64,000 nt of DNA, from the NCBI GenBank assembly GCA_013180625.2, contig SNVD02009130.1, forward strand, positions 248,001-312,000, written 5' to 3'. The translations under genes and the position numbers were made by a program. Under the pieces are notes generated by a model. It did no database searches, was not told where the DNA came from, and worked only from the letters and a program-made list of their open reading frames with translations. Positions 56,801-64,000 of the stretch are shown here, piece by piece (the stretch's first letter is position 1; the number at the start of each line of letters is the position of its first letter). The DNA is from Boswellia sacra (Eukaryota; Streptophyta; Magnoliopsida; Sapindales; Burseraceae).

Positions 56801-57348
56801 CAGCATGGAAATTATTGCGGAGTAGACGATCGGTGAACTCCTTTCATCATCTTCTCTGGTTCCCTGGCCATGTTCCAAGGCACTCCTTTATTCTTTGGCT
56901 TGCTTCATTGGGTCGTCTTCATACTATGGATCGACTACGACGTCATGGCATGTTATCTTCTTCGGACTGTGTTCTTTGTGCTTCAGCAAATGAGACTCAC
57001 GAGCATCTTTTCTTTAGCTATCCTTTCTCGTCTTCTGTATGGGGGGAGATTTCAGCTAAGACACTCATTGTTTGGCCATCTTTTGGTTGGCTCTCTCTAC
57101 TTCATTGGGCTTCTCTTCATCTTCAAGGCAGGAAGAATTTTGGACATATCCTTGCACGTTTGGTCTTTTCTGCTACAGTTTATTTTCTATGGTATGAGAG
57201 AAATGATCGTGTGTATCGACAGCGTCATCAAACTCGTCGTCAGGTGATTGATAAGATTTTTGCTTTGGTTTACTCTCGGCTTCTAACATTGGAGGCCAAG
57301 TATGTGATCACTCCTCACCTTCGTGCCATATGGGGCCTAAATCGTTAG
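53844..57348 (+). pseudogene. LINE ORF2: endonuclease, reverse transcriptase, zf-RVT
   Basis: The AP endonuclease starts at 53844 (IGSWNIRGLNGFSTQRAVRN, LLETKVD, LGDFNAILRYSDRVGG, and DHSAMVIKF near 54520). RT motifs: NATKIVLVPKVETPRTISDF, LKVDIRKAFDTISWDF, SRGVRQGDPLSPYLFVLAME, and HLCFADDLMVF with the catalytic FADD near 55845. The zf-RVT domain (HIVWKGHTSSIFSIDSAWKL, CVLCASANETHEHLFFSYPF) lies at 56755-57040. Frameshifts near 55010, 55190, 55865 and 56020 and stops at 56236 and 56445 make it dead. Confidence 0.88.
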
Positions 57349-57599
57349 TTTTGTTTCTTGGACTTTGTTTTTTTGTTGCTTAGGCCAATGCACCCTTTTG
57401 TTTTGTTGCTTTGGTGATGATAGTTTTGTTGTGGTTGCTTTTGGGCCAATGTGCCATCTTCTATTTGTTTGGGGCATTTGGGCTTTATTTTTTCCTTTTG
57501 GACTTGTGAGTACTAGGTACTCTTCTTATGGTATGCCCCTCGTATCTTGTACTTTTGTTTTTCTTTTTATATAAATAGTAATTTTTCCAAAAAAAAGAA

Positions 57600-58118
57600 T
57601 TGAGGCACACCCGCTCAATAATGGAGTATGTCGAGGCGTTCTCGGTGCTCATGCTACAGATTGACAACATGAGCGAGACGGATCTCCTCTTTAACTTCAT
57701 GGACGGCCTCCAAACGTGGGCTTTTCAAGAGTTGCAGCGGCGTGGCATGAAGGATATCTCATCCGCGCTAACCATTGCGGAAACCTTGATGGAGTATCGA
57801 CGAGCGGAGTCCTCCAAGCACTCCAAGACCCATCATGGCAAAGGTGGGGGAGCAAAAAGCTCCCAACCTTCACAAAAAGAAGGGAAAGGCAAACCACCAA
57901 AGGGCAAGGAGTGGAGGAAGGAACCAAAAAAGAAGACCCAACCAAGGATGAATTGCTTCTTATGCGATGGTCCGCATTGGGCAAGGGACTGTCCTAAGCG
58001 GAAGTCACTCAATGCCATGCTTGAAGAGCCGGAGACCCAAGAACAAGCGTATATGGGTAGCCTCCAAATCCTCAATGCCTTGAACACCAATCCTACTCTA
58101 GCCAAACCACATGATTAG
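57600..58118 (+). pseudogene. Gypsy gag, 3' part
   Basis: Continues the gag after the LINE: RSIMEYVEAFSVLMLQIDNM, FMDGLQTWAFQELQRRGMKD, then a Lys/Gln-rich stretch and one CCHC knuckle, CFLCDGPHWARDCPKRK (57956-58006). A TAG at 58116 separates it from the protease frame. Confidence 0.88.
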
Positions 58119-58124
58119 TCCCTC

Positions 58125-61100
58125 ATGTACGTTGAAGCGAGCATTAATGGGACGAAAGCGCTTGCGTTGGTGGATACGGGCGCTTCCCACAACTTCATTA
58201 AGAAAGAAGAGGCAGAATGGCTACGCCTCAAGGTAAACAAGGAGCGCGGATGGTTGAAGACAGTAAACTCTGAGGCAAAGCCACTTCTAGGAGTAACGCG
58301 CCAAGTAGAGACGCGTCTAGGCACTTGGAGCGGCAAGGTAAACTTCTCCATTGTCCCCTTAGATGATTTTAATATTGTTTTAGGGATGGAGTTCCTTTGC
58401 CAATGCAATGTAGTGCCACTTCCTCGGCTTAACACCGTGTGCACCTTTAGGGAGGACCGTGCATGGTGCCTACTATGACGAAGCCATATTCCCATCCCAA
58501 ACTCCTCTCCGCCATGCAACTTTGCAAGGGTATGAAACGTGGGGAGGAAACTTACTTGGCATCAATATAGGAGATGGATGATGAGAGAAACACTTTGGGG
58601 GAGGGAGTTCCACAAGAGGTTACGGAAGTCCTTGAAGAGTTCAAGGACGTAATGCCTCCAGAGTTGCCTAAGAGACTCCCACCTAGGAGGAAGGTGGATC
58701 ATCAGATTGATCTAGAACCAGGGGCATAAGCACCTGCCAAGGCACCCTATCGAATGTTGCCACCCGAGTTAGAGGAGCTGCGGTGACAACTAAATGAGTT
58801 ATTGACGTCGGGTACATTAGACCGTCCAAAGCGCCGTATGGAGCACCGGTGTTGTTTCAACGAAAGCACGATGGATCGCTTCGATTATGCATCGACTATC
58901 GAGCACTCAACAAGGTAACAAACAAAAACAAATACCCCATTCCTTTGATTACAGATTTATCTGATCAATTAGGGCACACTAGATACTTCTCCAAGTTAGA
59001 CTTGAGGTTCGGATATTATTCGGATTGCAGAAGCTGATGAGCCAAAGACTACATGTGTAACACGCTATGGCGCATACGAGTTTCTCTTCATGCCCTTTGG
59101 CCTCACCAACGCCCCAGCAACATTTTGCACTCTCATGAATCGGATCTTCCATCCATACTTGGATCGATTCGTGGTAGTGTATTTGGATGATATAGTTGTA
59201 TATAGCCGCACGCTTGAGGAACATGTGCAACACCTCCAGATAGTTTTTCAATTGTTGCGTGAAAATAAACTCTATGTCAAGAGGGAGAAGTGCTCATTCG
59301 CCAAACGCGAGGTGGACTTCCTTGGTCATAAAATATGAGACGGCAAACTTATCATGGACCAAGGAAAGGTGCGTGTCAACGTAGAATGGGAGCCGCCTAC
59401 AAAGGTTTCTGAGTTGAGATCTTTCCTTGGATTGGTAAATTACTGTAGGCGGTTCATACCAAGGTATTCAGCAAAAGCGTCTCCACTCACCGACTTATTG
59501 AAGAAGAATCGAAGTTGGGAGTGGACAGATGAGTGCCAACAAGCATTCGAAGGACTAAAGGGTGCAGTGATAAAAGAACCTGTCCTCGCTCTTCCGGATT
59601 ACAACGTGCCATTTGAGGTACATACGGATGCCTCTGACTTTGCCATTGGTAGCGTGTTGATGCAAAATGGGCATCCAATTGCTTTTGAAAGTCGAAAGCT
59701 AAACGACACAGAGCGGCGCTACACGGTGCAAGAAAAAGAAATGACCACCATCATCCACTGCTTGTGCACTTGGAGACATTACTTGTTGGGATCCAAGTTT
59801 GTGATAAAGATGGACAATGTGGCTACGAGTTATTTTCAAAGCCAAAAGAAACTAAGTCCAAAGCAGGCAAGGTGGCAAGACTTCTTGGCGAAATTCGACT
59901 ACGTCTTGGAGTACAAACCAGGATGAGCCAACATCGTGGCGAATGCGCTAAATAAGAAGGTCGAGTTGGCTGCTTTAAGCAAGGTCCAAGAAGAGATTCT
60001 TGGCCTCGTCAAGCAAGGTATGTCCCATGACCCTTTGACTCAACAGTTAATTTCCTTAGCACGTGAAGGGAATACCAAAAGGTTTTGGGAGGAAGGTGGC
60101 CTTCTCTACACCAAGGGACGTAGAATCTATGTTCCTAGATGGGGAAACTTGAGGAGAAACCTAATCAAAGAATGCCATGACACGCGATGGGCTGGTCACC
60201 CGGGGCAAAGGCATACACAGACATTACTTGAGGCAGTGTACTATTGGCCTCAAATGCAGGATGATATCGAGCAGTTTGTGAAGACTTGCCTTGTTTGTCG
60301 ACAAGACAAGATCGAGAATCAAAGTCCCACAGGATTATTGGAGCCCTTACCTACGCCCACACAACCATGGAAAGTCTTACCATGGATTTCATTGGACTTC
60401 CTAAATCCGAAGGTTATGGCAGAATCATCGTGGTGGTGGATCGATTTTCCAAATACGCAACCTTCATCCCGGCTTGCAAGGATTGCACAGCCGAAGAAAC
60501 CGCCAAGCTATTCTTCAAGAATGTGGTTAAGTATTGGGGGTTACCTAAGACAATTGTGAGTGATCGAGATCCACGATTCAGTAGGAGGTTTTGGATCGAA
60601 TTATTCAAACTCATGGGATCCACACTCCACTTCTCTACGAGCTTTCACCCACAAACAGATGGGCAAACTGAGAGATTGAACGCGCTCTTGGAGTTATACT
60701 TACGGCACTTCGTGAGCGCTAACTAGAAGGATTGGGCCAAATTGCTAGACGTGGCATAGTTCTCATATAACTTGCAGAGGAGTGAGTCTACCAATCAAAG
60801 TCCATTCGAGTTGGCGACGGGTCAGCAACCTCTCACACCACATACACTCGAGGCACGCTACACAGGAAGAAGTCCTTCTACCTTCAAGGTTGCTAAGAGT
60901 TGGCACAAGTAAGCGGATATTGCGAGGGCTTACTTGGACAAGGCAACCAAGAAGATGAAGAAGTGGGCAGACACCAAGCGGCGACGTGTGGAGTACAACG
61001 TTGGTGATTTGGTATTCATCAAGATACTCCCCCAACAACACAAATGGACGCAATCAATACACAAGGGCCTTGTGCGGAGATATGAGGGGCCATTCCCAAT

Positions 61101-61458
61101 CATAAAGAAGGTGGGTCCTGTAGCCTACAAAGTCGAGTTACCTTCAAGACTTAGGCTCCATCCTATCTTTCATGTGAGTTGCTTAAAACCATTTCATGAA
61201 GCCAAGGGAGATGTTTCAAGAAACAAGCCTAAGAGGATACTCATTGGCACTACCATCTCCTACGACAAGGAGGTTGATCACATCATGGCTGAAAGAGTGC
61301 TACGACGACAAGGCTATCCTCCAAGTCGCGAGTATTTGGTGAGATGGAAGGGACTCCCTAATACAGAGGTAAGTTGGGAACCAGAAGAGTCCTTGTGGCA
61401 ATTCAAAGATAAGATACGTGAGTTTCGCGAAGACGCGACGAGGGCGTCGCGAGCTTAG
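58125..61458 (+). pseudogene. Gypsy pol: protease, RT, RNase H, integrase, chromodomain
   Basis: Protease ALALVDTGASHNFIKKEEAE (58155-58214). [54 protein letters not shown] and [11 protein letters not shown] (59176-59208). RNase [21 protein letters not shown] with [15 protein letters not shown]. Integrase: zinc finger near 60170-60300, MDFIGLPKSEGYGRIIVVVD, TIVSDRDPRFSRRFW, HPQTDGQTERLNALLELYLR. C-terminal chromodomain: ERVLRRQGYPPSREYLVRWK and EVSWEPEESLWQFKDKI (61285-61410). Stops and frameshifts near 58728, 58784, 59020, 59337, 59925, 60724 and 60910 inactivate it. Confidence 0.92.
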
Positions 61459-61469
61459 GTGAGGGAGGA
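61455..61469 (+). other. Polypurine tract of the gypsy element
   Basis: Purine-rich AGGTGAGGGAGGA, directly before the 3' LTR. Confidence 0.8.
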
Positions 61470-62206
61470 TGTCACGCCCCGCATGCATGCGCCCGAAAAA
61501 TTGCTCGGATGACCCCCAAGGAGTTAGAATTTGGGGCAAGTGTTATAGTATTCCGACATTCTTATAGCAAGAGGAATTCAATAGCGCATAAATTAGGCGT
61601 GACGTTTCGAAAATTTCTAGAAGGTTCCAAGACGTTCCAGAATGTTCCAGACACTTCTAGAATACTCCGAAAGGCTTTGGAAGCGTGCGGAAGACTTGAG
61701 AAGACCCTAGAAGACTCTAAAAGGGTCCGGGTGGTAATGGAAGAGCATGGAAGACTATGGAAGCTTTTAGAAGACCATGGAGCTCTCTAGTGTCTAGGGT
61801 TCTCTAATGTCTTGAGCTTAGTAGATATTTCTAGGTAGATATTTCTAAGCTACAAGATAAGCATTGTAAAATATCTTAGGATGCTTTTAGAGAACAAATA
61901 GGGTGTAGACAAGTGGCGCATTTATAGCCACACGTTGAGGAGGTGCTCCTCTATAAATAGGGGTGAGCACTCATTTGTAGGTAAATGTTCTCTCCTTGAG
62001 TGCTTGTCCAACACACTTCCTTATAACATCTCTCTTGTACAATTGCCTTATAAAGTAATAACAATTGTACATTCCCTAACTCTCTCTTGCTTCCCTTGAT
62101 TTTGCTTGGCATTGTCAAGTGCTTGAAGGCTTACTTAGGTGCAAGTTTGGGTCATTGCGTGCCTAAGGTCGCACGGTCTAAGCGGTGAAACATTAAGGCC
62201 GTGACA
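61470..62206 (+). repeat. Gypsy 3' LTR
   Basis: 737 bp, colinear with the left LTR apart from the hAT insertion and some substitutions. It contains the CTATAAATAGGGGTGAGCAC region near 61951. Confidence 0.92.
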
Positions 62207-62590
62207 AAAGTGTGGTAGAATACTGCTCACCAGGCACATCTGCTAGGCAATTTGGGTCTGACTTTTAGCTCCTCCAGAGGGTGTAAGGGGCAGCAAGAGA
62301 CTACTCTAGATGTGGCTTGGTTGTTGAGGTTTCACTTTCAATAGTAATAATCCTTCAAAGCTAATTAAATTTGTGCAGCTAGCTCTAGCTCCAATACTAA
62401 TTAACAGAAATTTACGAAAGTTAATCTTATTCATATTAATATGCGCGGTTCTCTCTCACTCACCGGAAGGAAGCTCAGCTAGATGATTAGTTCATATACA
62501 TTTTCTTATCATGATAATGTATACAACCCCATATACCTTCTTTACAGTAGTTTATATCTTCACTTCTCTAACTTCTTTTTCGTTACAAAT

Positions 62591-64000
62591 AAATTCACTG
62601 AACCTTCTGTATCCCTTTCGACATTATATGATTTTGAGCTCACATAAAGGAAAGAATAGAATTGAAGAATTACAATACCAAGAAATCAATTATTAAGATC
62701 CTCTCCTCATATAAGCTTTCCTGAACTTTTGTAAATCTTATGCTACATAAATTTTATTAACTATGAGTGGTTAAGATTCATTATATTATTTCTCCTCTCT
62801 CATGTATTTTATATTAACACCAATTATGTTTTTGCATTTTTACTGTGGTGAAAATCATATCAGGAAGCTATATATATATATATATATATATATATGGGAA
62901 GGCTTTAAGACGTTGCTCAGCTGGGAGCCATTTACCATGTTGATCTCTCTCTCTCGTGCACTTTTTCCATCTCCCTTCTCAGGCACATAATTCTAGTGGC
63001 AAGCATCAATCCATTCAAGATGCCTCTCTCCATGGCCTAAAGAGTAAAGTCAATTAATACGCCTTTGCCACTAAACAAAGGGTTCTATGTTTAGGAATGT
63101 TAACTAAGATAAGAAACTTAACTTGAAGATATTTGAACCTTATAATCAATATTCCAAGATAGCTTCCTTCCAGATTAATGCAATCATGCCATAATGGTAG
63201 TAACTTTTTTTTTTTTTCTAACAACTGGAGTTACCACATCCTAATAAATGATAATTCTATGGGTATGAGGTACTAGTACAAGTTTACAACATTTATATAA
63301 TCTATATTGAAACATATATTATAAGATTTTGATACATGTTGATTAGTAATAGGAAGTAATTTTCTGCGACATGGATATTTGAAAATTATAATATTGAAAA
63401 TCAAAAAAGGGAAACGAAAACATAAAACTATTTAAGCAGCATCATCCTCTCAACTTTTAACTCATATATTTACCAATTTTAAAGTGATATATAATTATTA
63501 AAAATTAGGATAAGTTTTCTAAATTAAAATTTAATTTGAAGTGGAAGATCATTAGCTTCAATTTGGAATACCATTAAGACAATTTTTATGCATCCTAGAG
63601 TTCTGTTTCTCAGAAACCCAAAAAAAAAAATGTCTTTCTTTCATAATCTAAAACCCTTCAAAATTCTAACTTCTCGGATATCAAATCTCATATATAGTCC
63701 TTTTCGATTTTCTCTTCATTGGTCAAACACCTAATCAGCAAATTGAAACACTCTCCAAAACCTACACACTGGATGAACTAGTCCATAACTACATCCAGAA
63801 GTTTCGTACTTATTGATCTCATGCATAAACAAAAATGGAAAATGTAACAAATTAAACCCTCCATCTGATTATTATACAAATATAAGATATAAATATTGAA
63901 AAAGAGGTGGAAAATTCAATAATTTTTAAAGCTCGACAGAAAAAGACAAAAAGACGAACAAGTATATATCAAATGAAATAGAAGGTGGAATTAAATTGAT
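62591..64000 (-). repeat. Start of a fifth miR169-type unit, cut by the window edge
   Basis: CCCTTTCGACATTATATGATTTTGAGCTCACA (from 62608) matches the opening block of the other units, and ATTCTAGTGGCAAGCATCAATCCATTCA near 62990 matches 3873-3912, 18180-18206 and 27772-27812. No hairpin is present before position 64000; in the other units hairpins come 1.3-2.4 kb (insertions excluded) after this block. A (TA)n run lies at 62870-62894. No gene is visible. Confidence 0.5.

Larger units (their letters stand above)
51009..57598 (+). mobile_element. LINE (L1-type) retrotransposon inserted in gypsy gag
   Basis: Plus-strand element with a 5' leader of repeated modules, ORF1 with a CCHC-like knuckle, ORF2 with AP endonuclease, reverse transcriptase and zf-RVT domains, a T-rich 3' region and a terminal A-rich tail (CCAAAAAAAAG). 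Gag sequence before (RRHIKQ) and after (LRHTRSIMEYV) joins into a normal gag stretch. Target duplication is short or unclear. It is 6.6 kb and therefore nearly full length. Confidence 0.9.
47576..62206 (+). mobile_element. Ty3/gypsy chromovirus with nested hAT and LINE
   Basis: LTRs begin TGTCACGCC and end CCGTGACA or CCGTGAAA. The right LTR is 737 bp, and the left is 739 bp once its hAT insertion is removed. Plus-strand order is LTR, PBS, gag, protease, RT, RNase H, integrase, chromodomain, purine tract, LTR. Flanks are CAAAG at the left and AAAAG (or AAAG) at the right, a probable 5-bp target duplication with one change. RT before integrase plus the terminal chromodomain define a chromovirus; the clade (Tekay, Reina or Galadriel) is not decided. 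The insertion site CAAAG|TG is intact in unit 2 (20296-20302). Confidence 0.92.
45411..62590 (-). repeat. miR169 tandem unit 4 (with nested gypsy)
   Basis: Opens at TATCCTTTGACATTATACGATTTTGACTTCA-type sequence (from 45406), carries hairpins 46786-46978 and 47062-47256, and keeps the distal block, which is split by the gypsy element (GCAAAG before 47576; TCTGACTTTTAGCTCC after 62206). The 45.45-46.78 kb part is AT-rich with no supported gene; the 67-residue frame near 45950 has no family features. After the gypsy element, 62207-62590 continues the unit without genes. Confidence 0.65.

Noticed and set aside
1..64000. CRISPR arrays, rRNA, tRNA genes or bacterial operons
   Set aside because: None seen; repeats are eukaryotic transposons and the tRNA-like matches are only retrotransposon primer sites.

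Overview
This window looks like nuclear DNA from a eudicot, probably a woody plant. It is AT-rich, spliced gene fragments have GT/AG introns, and it is packed with plant-type transposable elements (copia, gypsy chromovirus, LINE, CACTA, hAT and Mutator-like). I cannot name the species. I see no intact protein-coding host gene. The real host content is non-coding: eight miR169 precursor hairpins, in four tandem pairs, all on the minus strand (about 6.2-6.7, 19.5-20.0, 28.8-29.2 and 46.8-47.3 kb).

Each miR169 pair sits in a diverged, tandemly repeated segment that I call units 1-4. A fifth unit begins near 62.6 kb and runs off the right edge. Within a pair, the hairpin on the right ('b') is transcribed first and the left one ('a') second. 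A TATA box lies about 50 bp upstream of hairpin b in all four pairs, so each pair is probably one dicistronic primary transcript. Six of the eight hairpins keep the canonical mature miR169 sequence. The two in unit 3 carry substitutions in the mature region. miR169 is known to repress NF-YA (HAP2) transcription factor mRNAs, mainly in drought, nutrient and developmental responses.

The spaces between and inside the units are filled by insertions. 0-3.7 kb: degraded transposon sequence with a Ulp1-type protease fragment and a palindromic GCACGACC/GGTCGTGC array. 7.36-7.76 kb: Mutator-like fold-back element. 7.86-17.36 kb: full-length Sirevirus-like copia element on the minus strand, with 877-bp LTRs, a GAATA target duplication and an extra env-like ORF after pol. 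20.88-21.95 kb: long-TIR element. 23.81-27.22 kb: CACTA element carrying fragments of a RING E3 ligase and an MRG chromodomain gene; its empty site survives in unit 2. 29.71-43.71 kb: a second copia element, split by an 8.8-kb CACTA element (30.47-39.27 kb) that carries pieces of five cellular genes (BAT1-like amino acid transporter, clade D PP2C, RRP12-like, B-type cyclin, VPS32/SNF7), all in one orientation. 47.58-62.21 kb: gypsy chromovirus whose left LTR holds a 1.96-kb hAT element with an 8-bp target duplication and whose gag is split by a 6.6-kb LINE.

The window therefore records a local miR169 expansion followed by heavy transposon invasion. In units 3 and 4 an LTR element landed 200-430 bp upstream of the miR169 TATA box, while unit 2 keeps that upstream block. 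All transposon genes seen here carry stop codons or frameshifts, and the captured gene copies I could read carry lesions or are partial. Distances, repeat boundaries and family names were read by eye without alignment or folding software.
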